From the NCBI GenBank assembly GCA_021201295.1, contig JAJQFE010000063.1, forward strand, positions 1 through 64,000: a stretch of DNA of 64,000 bases, in the 5' to 3' direction. The position numbers and the translations under genes are program-made. Origin of the DNA: Tannerellaceae bacterium (GTDB taxonomy: Bacteria; Bacteroidota; Bacteroidia; Bacteroidales; Tannerellaceae). Shown in pieces: positions 48,090-58,629 of the stretch; the first letter of the stretch is position 1, and the number at the start of each line of letters is the position of its first letter. Under the pieces are notes generated by a model. That model was not told the origin of the DNA, did not search any database, and was given only the letters and a program-made list of their open reading frames with translations.

Positions 48090-48118
48090 TGGTTCTGTCA
48101 CTTGCGAAGTGACAGAAT
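48090..48118. repeat. Right inverted repeat of invertible segment
   Basis: 29 bp, perfect reverse complement of 47078-47106, lying 72 bp before the first fimbrial-operon gene. The segment between the arms is 983 bp. Confidence 0.88.
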
Positions 48119-48189
48119 CCGGATAAAGAAGGAAGATATTAGGCACAAAGGCCTTATTCATGACAAAGGGCTGTGAGAATAACAAACTT

Positions 48190-48774
48190 ATGAACTTACG
48201 AAAGACAATAATCCTTGGGGTTTCCCTGTTGCTCCTATCTCCTGTATATAGTCAGGAGATGATCCAACTGGCACCTGTTACGCAAGTTGGATTGAAAGCG
48301 AATCTGCTTGGTTATGCAACCACCACATTAAGTGTAGGGGCTGAAATAAAACTGGCTCCCCGCTATACACTGGATTTGTCTCTTACCTATAATCCATGGT
48401 CCTTTACGGAAGAAAAAATGAAGCATATCCTCTTTCAGCCGGAACTACGGTATTGGTTTTGTGAAGCGTTTCACGGAGCCTTTGCCGGGTTACATGCCCA
48501 TGCCGGTTATTATAATGTAGGAGGAATGGGATTGTCGGATTATATAAAAGAACACCGTTTTGAAGGCTGGCTGGCAGGAGCAGGAATTTCTTACGGATAC
48601 CAGTGGATCCTTTCGGAACGCATTTCCCTGGAAGCCACTATCGGAGTGGGGTTTGCCTATATGGACTACGAAATATTTCCTTGTGAAAAATGTGGAGCTA
48701 AAATCAAAGATAAAGCTTCTACCTATTTCGGACCAACCCGGGCGGGGATCTCACTAATCTATATATTAAAATAA
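48190..48774 (+). CDS. DUF3575 outer-membrane-like protein, first gene of the fimbrial operon
   Basis: About 194 residues from ATG 48190 (MNLRKTIILGVSLLLLSPVY signal peptide). The body (GLKANLLGYATTTLSVGAEI, FQPELRYWFCEAFHGAFAGL, then alternating strands ending ISLIYILK) is a small beta-barrel DUF3575 protein. DUF3575 genes normally open fimbrial operons of the Mfa type in Bacteroidales. A frame from 48160 adds 10 non-signal-like residues and was not used. No promoter box lies between it and the right inverted repeat, so its transcription probably comes from the invertible segment. Confidence 0.88.
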   Translation: MNLRKTIILGVSLLLLSPVYSQEMIQLAPVTQVGLKANLLGYATTTLSVGAEIKLAPRYTLDLSLTYNPWSFTEEKMKHILFQPELRYWFCEAFHGAFAGLHAHAGYYNVGGMGLSDYIKEHRFEGWLAGAGISYGYQWILSERISLEATIGVGFAYMDYEIFPCEKCGAKIKDKASTYFGPTRAGISLIYILK

Positions 48775-48793
48775 CAGATAAAATATCTCATCA

Positions 48794-50326
48794 ATGAAAA
48801 ACAATATATACGCACCGGCTGCTTTCAGGAAAAATTATGTGTCTCGTATCCAGGTCTATACAACTGTTCTTGCCGTGTTTTTATTTGCTGGATTTCTATC
48901 TGCCCAGCCGCAGGTTGATAACCGTTTCAGAAATGCCTGTTTAGACAGAAATGGAGAACAGATGCAGGTGAAATTTGATCTTCCCGTCCATGGAAAAAGT
49001 GTAGGGAAAATGGAAAGTGTTTTTTTAATTCCTCAATTACAGAACGGGGACTCCATTCTTTTCCTGCCTTATGTCCGCCTGAATGGGAAAAGTCGCTGCA
49101 AAGCGCTCTGTAGAAATGAAGCCACTCAACGGGTAGGAGTAGCGGGTACACAGGATATTTATACCGAAGAAGAGATCATCTCCACCCGTTATCAGCAACT
49201 AATTCCTTATCAGACAGAAGTCGCTTTTGCTCCCTGGATGACATCTGCCCGTTTAGTGATACGGGAAGAGATCTACGGATGTGCTGGTGCAAAGAAAATC
49301 CAGCTATCGACCCTTATCCATTCCCCGGTAGAAGAAATGCCGGTTTCCGCTCTTCATTACACAACGAAACAGATATTAGACGGAATCCGTCCGCAGGTTT
49401 CCTACATCACTCCTCAGATAGAAAATAAACAACGTTCAGAAACCGGAAGTGCCTATTTGGATTTTCCCCAGGGACAATCAGTTATATTGCCCGATTACCG
49501 CAGGAACCGTACGGAGTTAAACAAGATCCGTGAGACATTGGAAAAGACCCGGAAAGATACGAACGTAGAGATACAGGAGATTGTCATTACCGGGTTTGCC
49601 TCTCCTGAAGGCAGCTATGCGGCGAATGAACGTCTCTCCTGGGACCGTGCCCATGCAGTGAAAAACTATTTGCAGCGGGTAAGTAATATTTCCTCCCGTT
49701 ACTTTGAAGTACAACCCGGAGGGGAAGACTGGGAAACCCTGCGGGAATTGGTAGAAGACAGCCATCTGCCGGATAGCCGGCAAATCCTGGCTATCATCGA
49801 TAGTCCGGAAGATTATGACCGGAAAGAGGTACGTTTGCGGAATATGGGAATGACCTATGATATGCTTCTGTCTGATATTTATCCTGCCCTTCGCCGGGTG
49901 GACTACCGGATTGAATACTGGGTAAAAGATTTCACAGTCCAGGAATCCCGGGATATGTTGATCCGTAATCCGGGTCATCTGAGTACCTACGAGTTGTATC
50001 GTGTGGCAGGTAACTATACCAAAGAATCTGATAAGTGGAATGAGATCATTGAACTGACGGTGCGTCTTCATCCCGAAGATGATGTGGTTAACATTAATGC
50101 CGCAGGAGTCCTGCTGAACCGGGGAGACCTGGTTGCGGCAAAGATCTGTCTGGATAAGGTAGCAGATTTACCGGCAGCCTGGAATAATATGGGAGTATAC
50201 TATCTCTATCAGGGTGATCTGTTGAAAGCTACTGAATATTTTACAAAAGCATTAGTCATGGGAGTGGATGAGGCAATGTACAATCTGGATATTCGTCGTC
50301 AGATGGAATTATATAAAGAAGAGTAG
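48794..50326 (+). CDS. DUF3868 / OmpA-like fimbrial operon protein
   Basis: A 510-residue exported protein. An N-terminal DUF3868 part (LVIREEIYGCAGAKKIQLST) is followed by an OmpA-like peptidoglycan-binding domain (VITGFASPEGSYAANERLSW, DRAHAVKNYL) and C-terminal TPR-like helices (NAAGVLLNRGDLVAAKICLD, NNMGVYYLYQGDLLKATEYF). The protein probably links the fimbrial assembly to the cell wall. It follows DUF3575 by 19 bp, the conserved order of Mfa-type loci. It ends in TAG. Confidence 0.88.
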   Translation: MKNNIYAPAAFRKNYVSRIQVYTTVLAVFLFAGFLSAQPQVDNRFRNACLDRNGEQMQVKFDLPVHGKSVGKMESVFLIPQLQNGDSILFLPYVRLNGKSRCKALCRNEATQRVGVAGTQDIYTEEEIISTRYQQLIPYQTEVAFAPWMTSARLVIREEIYGCAGAKKIQLSTLIHSPVEEMPVSALHYTTKQILDGIRPQVSYITPQIENKQRSETGSAYLDFPQGQSVILPDYRRNRTELNKIRETLEKTRKDTNVEIQEIVITGFASPEGSYAANERLSWDRAHAVKNYLQRVSNISSRYFEVQPGGEDWETLRELVEDSHLPDSRQILAIIDSPEDYDRKEVRLRNMGMTYDMLLSDIYPALRRVDYRIEYWVKDFTVQESRDMLIRNPGHLSTYELYRVAGNYTKESDKWNEIIELTVRLHPEDDVVNINAAGVLLNRGDLVAAKICLDKVADLPAAWNNMGVYYLYQGDLLKATEYFTKALVMGVDEAMYNLDIRRQMELYKEE

Positions 50327-50478
50327 TGCGTAGATGGTTCGTATAAACACAGCTTCAAAAGATCTGCCAACTACCCCATCTAGGGACTACTCACGGAAAT
50401 TCTACATTAACCGACTCATATACATACACTTTTACATAACTATACAGCTAACTAATTATTAATTAAAATTTGGGATTT

Positions 50479-51863
50479 ATGAAATTTAAAAGTTTTTATG
50501 TAGCTGCTTTAGCAGCCTCTGTCCTCGTTTCCTGTAATAAAGATGAGGTGTCAGATTATCCTGGTGGAAATGGTGAAGCCAGTGAGGAAACAGTCATGAA
50601 AATCGGTATTACCCAGGAAACAGCAACCACCCGTGCTTTTCCTTCTGGTGAAGAAGTGGCTACTACTCCGGAAAAAGAAATTAAAACTGCCCGAATCCTC
50701 GTCTTTGACGGAGATGGTAAACTGGAACATGACATGGATCTGACGGTAACCGCAGGGGTACTGGAAGAACCGGTATTTAAGACCACAACCGGTAAAAAAC
50801 AATCTATGCCCTGGTAAATCTGCTGGCAAAATCAGACTTACTGGCAAGTTTGGAACCCGGTAGTGCTATCGGACAGGTGCAGAAAGTGATCAGCTCAATT
50901 GAAGCCATGGCAGATGTAGCATCTTCGGCTTCCAGTGGCACAGGTTACTTTATGACAAACTTCGATAAGAACCATGTGGTTACTACTATCCAAAAAGGAG
51001 TTACCGAAAAAGAAGTACGGGAAGATGGTGAAAATGAAATTACAGTTCCCGTAGGTCGTGCCTTTGCGAAAGTGAACCTTCGCCTGGGAGACGATGTGGA
51101 ATACCTTCAGGGTAAACTGGAAGACATTACCTATCGTGTACGTAACAATCCAAATGCTATGTTCACCGTGCAGAAATATGAAGCATCTTATGGATACCTG
51201 CTGACTCCTTATTTTGATCTTTCACTGACTACAGTAGTAGAAAAAGCGGATTACTATTTTGACAACGGCGCTCCGGTACCACCGGCAACAGAACCTACAT
51301 TTACAGCCATCAGAACTGCTACCTATGCCATGGAAAACAGCCATGGAACTCCTAAATATCACCAATCTACCTATTTGTCATTAAAAGGTACATTCATGCC
51401 GGACAATATGTTTGATAGTTACGGAGAGTTAGTGGGACCAGCCACCAAAGGTGACGACTTTTACCGTATTCGTAGTATTGTTGATGATGAATACACCAGC
51501 AAAATCTATAATACGGCAGCTATCGAACCTTCTGAGTTAGCAAGAGCGCTAGAAGGCTTCAATGCAGATCCGGAAGATAATACTACTTTCGAACTGGTGA
51601 AATACGAAGATGGTATCTGCTATTATGGTATCTGGATAGAAGATTAGGATTATTATGAAAAAGGTGACCTGGTAAATACATATACAGTAAGACGTAACTA
51701 CTACTACTATGCAGTGATCAATCAGGTATCAGGGCCGGGTTCTAATAATGAAGATGGTGTGTTGCCAACAGATCCGGAAGAGCCGATTAAAGAATCTACC
51801 TGGATCAAGGCAATTATTGAAGTACAGCCCTGGGTAGGCAAAAACCTGAACTCTGTTATCTAA
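50479..51863 (+). pseudogene. Mfa1/FimA-type major fimbrillin, frameshifted and with an in-frame TAG
   Basis: A lipoprotein precursor (MKFKSFYVAALAASVLVSC). It begins with TRAFPSGEEVATTPEKEIKT and ARILVFDGDGKLEHDMDL, typical of fimbrillins (Mfa-like). One missing A at about 50792-50797 breaks the frame; with it TTTGKK reads into TIYALVNLLAKSDLLASLEP. TAG at 51645-51647 interrupts YYGIWIED-x-DYYEKGDLVNTY. The remaining strand-exchange tail continues to TAA at 51861-51863 and ends in VQPWVGKNLNSVI. It is probably the main shaft subunit, since a strong hairpin follows it. Confidence 0.82.
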
Positions 51864-51891
51864 ATGGTTTATGTAAAGTGTATATAAAAAC

Positions 51892-51926
51892 AGATCCGGC
51901 CTGGCATTACCTGGCAGGCCGGATCT
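51892..51926 (+). terminator. Hairpin between major and minor fimbrillin genes
   Basis: A perfect 12-bp stem (AGATCCGGCCTG with CAGGCCGGATCT) is followed by a short T stretch. Placed 29 bp after the major subunit gene, it probably attenuates transcription so that the shaft protein exceeds the anchor and tip proteins. Confidence 0.7.
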
Positions 51927-51956
51927 TTATCTACTAATTCTCCTATGTCCCGAAAT

Positions 51957-52877
51957 ATGAAAAAGTTGGAAATCCTGATATATTCTTTTTTGTTATTCTT
52001 TATGGCCACCTCTTGCCTGCATGATGACCTGTCTGATTGTCATGAACAGATCTGGTTGAAAATGAGCTATACGCTGAATGCTGATTATATCGATAAATTC
52101 AGTCAATCAGTGGAGGAGGTGACGGTGTTGATTTACGATAGAGAGGATCAGTTTTTCAAAACAGAAGAAGCGAAAGTCAGTGACTTGTTGAATAAGAATT
52201 CCATGCCCCTGCATCTTCCGGCCGGAGAGTATACCGCAGTTGTTTGGGGAAATGCTCTTGCAGATGACTATGAAATAACCGGAACAGAATCTTTATCTAC
52301 CCTGCGTCTAAAACTACTGACACAGGGAAACCAGCCCTTACATATGGAACTGGCAGAACTTTTCCACGGAATAGTCACCTTTGAAGTAACAACGGAAAAG
52401 GGACAGGAGATAACTGTGGATGTAGTGAAAAATACCAACCATGTCCGTATTGTACTGAAAGGTATCTATGACACCCGTACCGCTCCTGGAAGTGACTATG
52501 CTGTGCACATCACAGGAAGTAACGGAGTCTACGGGTATGATAATAATAAGGAACCGGATCAATCCGCATTGCAATATCTACCTGACTATAATCAGCAAAG
52601 CCAGTCACTCTCCGTCTGGGCTGATTTCACCGTGTTACGCCTGATGCGGGATGATGACATGAGAATCCAGGTTTCCGAAAACGGAAGCAGTAAAATCTAT
52701 GAATTGCTGACCGAACGCCTGTTCCGTTCAGCGTATGTAACCACTGATGAAGACCTGGACCGCTATGATAATTTTACCCTGACTTACACTTTCTATGAAG
52801 AATTAGATGAATTTTACCTCACTTCCCTTAAAGTGGAAGACTGGGAAATGAAAATCGACCCGGGGATCAATATCTGA
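51957..52877 (+). CDS. FimB/Mfa2-family minor fimbrial anchor lipoprotein
   Basis: About 306 residues with a lipobox (LLFFMATSCLHDDLSDCHEQ). The CLHDDLSDC start followed by VTVLIYDREDQFF, LPAGEYTAVVWGN and a mid FHGIVTFEV block is typical of FimB/Mfa2 anchors that terminate the shaft in the outer membrane. It is intact. An in-frame start 12 bp earlier exists, but the signal peptide fits 51957. Confidence 0.88.
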   Translation: MKKLEILIYSFLLFFMATSCLHDDLSDCHEQIWLKMSYTLNADYIDKFSQSVEEVTVLIYDREDQFFKTEEAKVSDLLNKNSMPLHLPAGEYTAVVWGNALADDYEITGTESLSTLRLKLLTQGNQPLHMELAELFHGIVTFEVTTEKGQEITVDVVKNTNHVRIVLKGIYDTRTAPGSDYAVHITGSNGVYGYDNNKEPDQSALQYLPDYNQQSQSLSVWADFTVLRLMRDDDMRIQVSENGSSKIYELLTERLFRSAYVTTDEDLDRYDNFTLTYTFYEELDEFYLTSLKVEDWEMKIDPGINI

Positions 52878-52926
52878 CCCATTCCGGAATTAACTGTGTA
52901 TATACAAGGAAACAATAGAGATAATC

Positions 52927-55900
52927 ATGAAAAAAAGAAACGAACCTACTATATCTTATCTGCATATCCTGTCTGGATGGTGTGGCTTGTTCCTGCTGTT
53001 CCTACTGGCAGCCTGTCTGGATGACCGTTATGATTCAACCGTAAATCCGGAAGTCCCCGAAGACAGGGTAGCTGTTAATTTTACTACCCAGGTTTCCGGA
53101 AAACAGGACACATCAACCCGTTCTTTATCCATGGATGGCGAGTATCGTCCGTCACAAATCGACCTGTTGGTATTTAAGATAGATCCCCAGACGGGTGAAG
53201 AAACCTATTTCTATCATACCCATGGTTCAGATATTCACGATCTGGAAGATCAGGGAGGAAAGAATTTATATGGGTTCAGTGCACAGTTACGTCTCCGGGA
53301 AAATGAAGAAAAACACCGGATTGCTATTTTTGCCAACCTCAGGAAAGAGATCACCACACTGGCCCAAACGTTGCCGGAAGGAATTTCTAAAGAAGAAACA
53401 GAAGAAAAAGCACTATTCGAAGCTACACAGAAATGGACAGATGAACGACAGGATTATCTGCCGATGTGGGGAGAGTCCGACCCCGTGGAAGTGACGATGG
53501 ATATGTCAGATATAAACGGAACTATCCGGATGGTCCGTGCTGTTGCCAAAGTGGATGTCGGTATGAAAATAAATGAAAACGAAGGCTGTCTGGCGGCAGG
53601 CGGATTAGACAATTTTATTATTAAACAGGTGGTGGTCCGGAATGCCATGGACTATGGCCGTGTAGTACTGGAAGAGGGAACGATAAACGGAGATGTGGCA
53701 ACTGCTATCTCGCTGCCGGAACAGATGGGCAGAAAACGTCTGGCTTATCTGCCGGATGCGGACGGAAGATCTGTTTTTGGGAAAATCTATCTGGCGGAAT
53801 CCGCCAATAAAGCAGGTCAGACGCTGGATGAAAAAACCTGTGTGCTGATCGAAGGATACTATTCGGAAGATCCGGATCTGCCAAATACAACAACCCCAGG
53901 CTGGTATCGTATAGATTTCTATGACCAGGAAGATCAGGAAGACCTGGATGTACTTCGTAATTATCAATATTAGATCAATATTACCCGGGTAGATGGTCCC
54001 GGCTATGATTCGGAAGAAAAAGCATATAATTCTAAAGCAATGAACATCACTACGGAAATCCTGGCCTGGGAAGAGTGGGATATGGGAGATATTACCTTCG
54101 ACGGACAATACCAGTTAGTCGTGAATACGGATAGCTTTTTCTTTTATAATAACGGACGGGCACAGGAGTTAAAGATATATACGGATCATCCGTCCGGATG
54201 GTATATTGAATCCAGTGAAAAACCGGATTGGTTAGTGATTAGTCCTCTCTCAGGAAATAATCCGGATGAAAGTTTTGAGGTAACCGTTTCAGCAGAACAA
54301 ATGACTACTCCTCTGGCAGACCGGGACGGCTACTTTTATATTCGTTCCGGACGCATGAAAAAGAGAATGAAAGTATATCAATCCATGGAAGCAGATCTTT
54401 ATATTGAAGTAACACCGACAACCCTTATTTTCCGGAAAAGTGCTACCAGCCCGAAAACAGTTATTGTCACGAAAGAACCGGCTGATCAACCCGTCTATTT
54501 TTCGTCAGCCAGGCTGATCCAATGGTTAACCACCGGAGGTTTCCCGACAGACGGACAGACCGATGTAACAGCATATAGTTTTTAGCCAACAGTCAACACC
54601 TCCGGAAATCTGCTGACCAATACAGTCACTGTCTTTATTACAGATCTAACCGGAAAAACGGCTTCCCGGTCTATCTCAGTCATACAGTTAGCAACCGATA
54701 TAAAATATGAAGTGGAATTTCAGTATGACAAGTATCCATCGACTGCACAAAGTGACCTGTGGATGAGGGTTTCTGCGGAATTGGCATGGCAGATCCTGTC
54801 AGAGAATATTACACCTGCCGGTATTCTTACTCCCGAAATGTTTGATGTACAACCGGCCGAAGATAACCGGACCTACCGGTTCGCACTCAAACAGAATCCA
54901 ACGTTTGCTGAACGGGAGGTCTATCTGTATGTCACCTCACCGGAACCGGACTTCGAACCGTTGACCGTTACCATCACCCAGGATTATATCCGCCCTGAAT
55001 TAACGGTTACTGATCCAGCCGAAACAAGTAAGATGATTGATTTTGGGATAGTAGAGGAAAATAATGTAACTTCGCTGCCTGTCTCTCTGCATGTGAATTC
55101 AGACTGGAAATTCTCCACAGGTACAGACTATGATAAAGTGGTTGCTTCTTCTGATATTCCGGCAGGCACGGATCAGATAGGCGGTATGCCGAATGAACCG
55201 GTAGATGCGACTGTTTATTTTACACCGTTTGTCTATCAGCCTGTCACAGGAACTCCTGCGGAGGGTACTATCGTAAGTACGACAGCCACCTTTACGACCG
55301 CCAACCATCTGAGTGCGAATGCCTTCTCACAGAGTGTAACTTTTCAGACCATAGTTCCTCCATTCTTTGATCACACCAGTGTGAAAATTAAAAAGGAATC
55401 GGGTGATACGGAAGCTATCCCCCTAACTGAAAAGCTGGACAGAACGTCCCATAATTACTATATGGAAGCGACCTCCAATATAGCCTGGAGCGGCCAGACT
55501 TCTTTGAATGTGACCCGTACTCATACAAAAACAGCCTGGGGGACTCATTCGGAAGTTTTACAGGTGGCTGCAAACACTGAATGGGAAGAACGGGATATCA
55601 CTTTCTTCTATACCTATGACGGAGAACAAAAAGAAGTGGCTACCTATACCCAGAAAAGTTATCATTTTGACCGGATTGAAATGGAATATGATGAAACATA
55701 TCTGAAAGGATTTAACAGGACCTATACATTTACTGTCTACGGATCTATCCCTAATTCAAGAGTCAGAATAAAAACTGATCTGGATACTGAACAAATCTTT
55801 ACAGCTACAGAGGAATCTTCATCTGTGGAATTAAGGGTTCCTCAGAACAGGACCGGAGATCTGAGAGAGGTCACTTTCAGTTATTCGCTGGATAACGGAA

Positions 55901-56439
55901 CCACCTGGAAAGAATGGGGTGTAATGACTCAGAATAAAGGAAATAAAAGACTTTCTACCGGGGTTTACGTAGCCATCCAGGATATAAATGCAGGAGACTA
56001 TATTCCGGAAGCCACCTATAATCATTATACCCGTACCACTATGTCATGGAATGAAGCCATGGGTATAGATGAGAAATTCAATACGGAAGCCTTTAACGGT
56101 TCAGATGCGGACGGTAATTATGTAGCCACTCAGCAGACGGGTTGCGCCGCGTATGCAGAAGCCCGGGGTCCTGCAGGTACATGGCGTTTGCCGACAGCAG
56201 CAGAATTGGAAGAAATACATTACTGGCGGTCTGCAATAGATATATGGGATGGTGTTGGATTACCGATTCTCTCTACCTACTGGAGCCAGGATGAAGTAGA
56301 GGGAGATGCCGGAAGAGCACATTCGTTGCATTATTCTGTTAACCAGGCCTATACTCCTACTACAACCTCTAAGACTGCTAAAGCAACCGTACGATGTGTA
56401 AGTATAGATAATACCCACGAAGAAGAAATACAGCCATAA
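52927..56439 (+). pseudogene. Large fimbrial tip-type lipoprotein with BACON repeats, two in-frame TAGs
   Basis: One frame of about 1,170 codons with TAG at 53971-53973 and 54583-54585, and no frame change. The N-terminus is a lipoprotein (LLFLLAACLDD) with a fimbrillin domain (SQIDLLVFKIDPQTGEETYF, MVRAVAKVDVGM). Several BACON-like Ig modules follow (GWYIESSEKPDWLVISPLSG; SVIQLATDIKYEVEFQYD). A C-terminal DUF1566/FISUMP-like domain has GTWRLPTAAELEEIHYWRSA and TYWSQDEVEG. Such mosaic proteins cap Mfa-type fimbriae and may bind host or glycan ligands. A terminator follows at 56466-56500. Confidence 0.8.
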
Positions 56440-56465
56440 TACCGGTTGGCAAATCTACTTATATC

Positions 56466-56500
56466 AAGGCTGTCTCCCCTAATGAGGCAGCCTTCTTTTT
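56466..56500 (+). terminator. Rho-independent terminator of the fimbrial operon
   Basis: AAGGCTGTCTC pairs with GAGGCAGCCTT (one G-T pair) around a CCCTAAT loop, followed by T5. It lies 27 bp after the stop. Confidence 0.85.
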
Positions 56501-56670
56501 GCCCTTTAAGAGAAGATTTTCTTTTTGTAGTAAGTGAAAGTACAGAGATCCGGAGTAAAGTGCCTCCGAAAAGATGGACGGACAAATAACTTAAAACCCA
56601 GAAGTCCGGTAATGTACCAAACCCATGGGTTCCTATATACACAAAAGTATCTTATTTTAATAATTTGGAT

Positions 56671-56678
56671 TATATTTG
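56671..56678 (+). promoter_or_regulatory. -7 box TATATTTG of the type III CRISPR operon
   Basis: A perfect TAnnTTTG match 115 bp before cas6. A good -33 element was not seen. Confidence 0.5.
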
Positions 56679-56792
56679 TATATTTTAACTTAAAATAGTT
56701 TGAAATAGCGTTTCAAATAGAATATAGTTAAGAAAGATTCTTTATATTTAATTTTTATTCACTACTAACTTAACTAATACAATTAAAAATCC

Positions 56793-57828
56793 ATGGAGCA
56801 CAATCTATATAACACGGTAATTAAACCTTTCTATAAACTCCATGCCCGGCTGAAATATCATCAATTAGATGTTTCTATCTGTTTTCAGGAAGATTTTACT
56901 TCCACCACCTGGATCGGGGCTGTTTTACGGAATCATTTTTTTGTTTGCCTGTGAGCAGGTAAAGATAACAGGAGCGATTCGTCTCCGGCAGGTATTGGAG
57001 GAATTCCTTCCGGTCTCTAACCAGCATTCCTTGTATAATGAATGGAAAGGCGGTTATCCCCGGGGCTATGGTTTGTTTGTCCATATATCCGGACCCGAAA
57101 AAGGGAACCAGTGTTTCAAAAAAGGGGAACAGTTATCTTTTTCTTTGGTCATATATGGACATTGCGATGAGTACGGAGAGGCATTTTTACAGGCACTAAC
57201 AGGTATGTGCCGGAATGGATTGAATAAAGGAACCATTCCTTTGCATTTGGCATGTGTGAGTGAACGTCAGGAAGACGGCTCAGTTCAGATGCTATATCAT
57301 GAAGACGGCGGAGCCTTTTTTCAGTTGCGGAATCCCATTACACTGGGCCGGTATATTCATAGTAAAATGACCCCTGAAGAACAAACTTTATCTATTCATT
57401 TTGATACACCGGTAGATCTGTATGGGGGGCGTAAAAAAATATACAAACCCGGTTATGTCTATCGGGATCATCAATTTCCGGGTTTTTATCAATTAGTGTT
57501 ATCCGCTGCTAACCGGATTTCCAAATTGACCGCATTATATGCCTGTCCGGACATGTGGAGTTTTACGAGTGAGGCAGAAAAACTGATCGACCGCTTTGCA
57601 GAGCCGGCTGGTGCCATGCTACTCTCCTCTGCACAAATAAAACGGGTGGATCTTCATGCTCCTTCTCAATGGGATAAAAAGAACCCGGTACGGTTAAGTG
57701 GCTATACCGGAAGTGTGGAATTTATGGGAAACTATAACTATTATCTACCGCTATTATTGTTTGCGGCTGATATGGGAGTGGGAAATCATACGACTTATGG
57801 ATTCGGAAAGTTCCGGATCACTACATAA
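56793..57828 (+). CDS. cas6: Cas6-type pre-crRNA endoribonuclease, frameshifted
   Basis: A RAMP protein that cuts the CRISPR transcript into guides. It starts MEHNLYNTVIKPFYKLHARL. The seven-T run at 56936-56942 is one base too long; with six T, WIGAVLRNH reads into FLFACEQVKITGAIRLRQVL. The C-terminus has the typical strand GYTGSVEFMGNYNYYLPLLL and glycine-rich loop GVGNHTTYGFGKFRI. Corrected length is about 344 residues. It is first in the operon; the repeat it cuts lies outside the window. Confidence 0.88.
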
Positions 57829-57867
57829 AGGGATCGCCATTTGGCTACCTATATAATTCAGAAGCCT

Positions 57868-58628
57868 ATGAATTACTTTTTTTACTGGGAGGAAAAGATC
57901 TGGAAATGATCACAATCCGTGAGATGTTAGAACGGGAGGGAATTTCCTTTGCCGACCGGGAACTACGATGGGATAATGCAGAACTGAATGCCTATCAGGA
58001 AGAACTGGATCAGTACGGCAACCAGCCGGATATCCGGATCTATGGGATTGAACTCCATTCCGGAGAGGAATCTTCCTACACCAATTACACACTGATTGAC
58101 CATCACAATGAATATGCGTACCGTCCAGCTGCTTTGGCGCAGGTCGCAGAAATACTGAATATTCCCCTTAGCCGGTATGAGGAGCTGGTTGCTGCTAATG
58201 ACAGCCACTATATTCCCGGTATGCAGGCCCTCGGCGCCACCCTCGAAGAGATCTGGGAGATCCGCCTTCGGGACCGTGCCGCCCAGTGCGTAACAGCCCG
58301 GGATGAAGAACTGGCAGAAAAAGCCATTGCCGGCCAGCGATGCCTGGCCGGAGACCTGCAGGTGGTCTATTCGGAAACCCCTTGTTTCTCTCCCATCTGT
58401 GACCGTCTCTATCCTTACAAAAAGTTACTGGTCTACACCAATACGGAATGGATGTACTACGGGGAAGCCATCTGCCAGGTCATTGCCCTGTTTCCGGGAG
58501 AGAAGGCTTCCGGCATCCTCTACCACGAAGGAGGCGCCAACGGCTTTACAGGAATAGCTTCCGGATCTCGTACAAAAGAGCAGATCCGGCAAATGATCGA
58601 ACAAATTATCCACACAATAACCCACTGA
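57868..58628 (+). CDS. nrn: DHH-family phosphodiesterase, NrN-like (SAM-AMP degrading), frameshifted
   Basis: The motif LIDHHNEY carries the DHH signature of the DHH/DHHA1 phosphodiesterases. AANDSHYIPGM and a C-terminal GGANGFTGIASGSR follow. The conventional ATG is 57906. An extra T in the run at 57877-57883 joins ATG 57868 to give MNYFFLLGGKDLEMITIREM, a more natural N-terminus. The gene lies between cas6 and the CRISPR corA, as in type III-B loci of B. fragilis. There the DHH enzyme NrN hydrolyses the SAM-AMP second messenger and so turns off the effector. Residues near 58200-58560 have an unusually G+C-rich codon choice. The family is clear; the exact substrate is inferred. Confidence 0.78.
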
Positions 58629-58629
58629 T

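Larger units (their letters stand above)
56440..56792. other. Intergenic region between the fimbrial and CRISPR operons
   Basis: Contains the terminator at 56466-56500 and the -7 box at 56671-56678. No CRISPR repeat-spacer pattern is present. Confidence 0.6.

Noticed and set aside
48027-48185. Longer AraC product starting at 48185
   Set aside because: That frame crosses the right inverted repeat and precedes the likely promoter. It has no AraC similarity before 48026.
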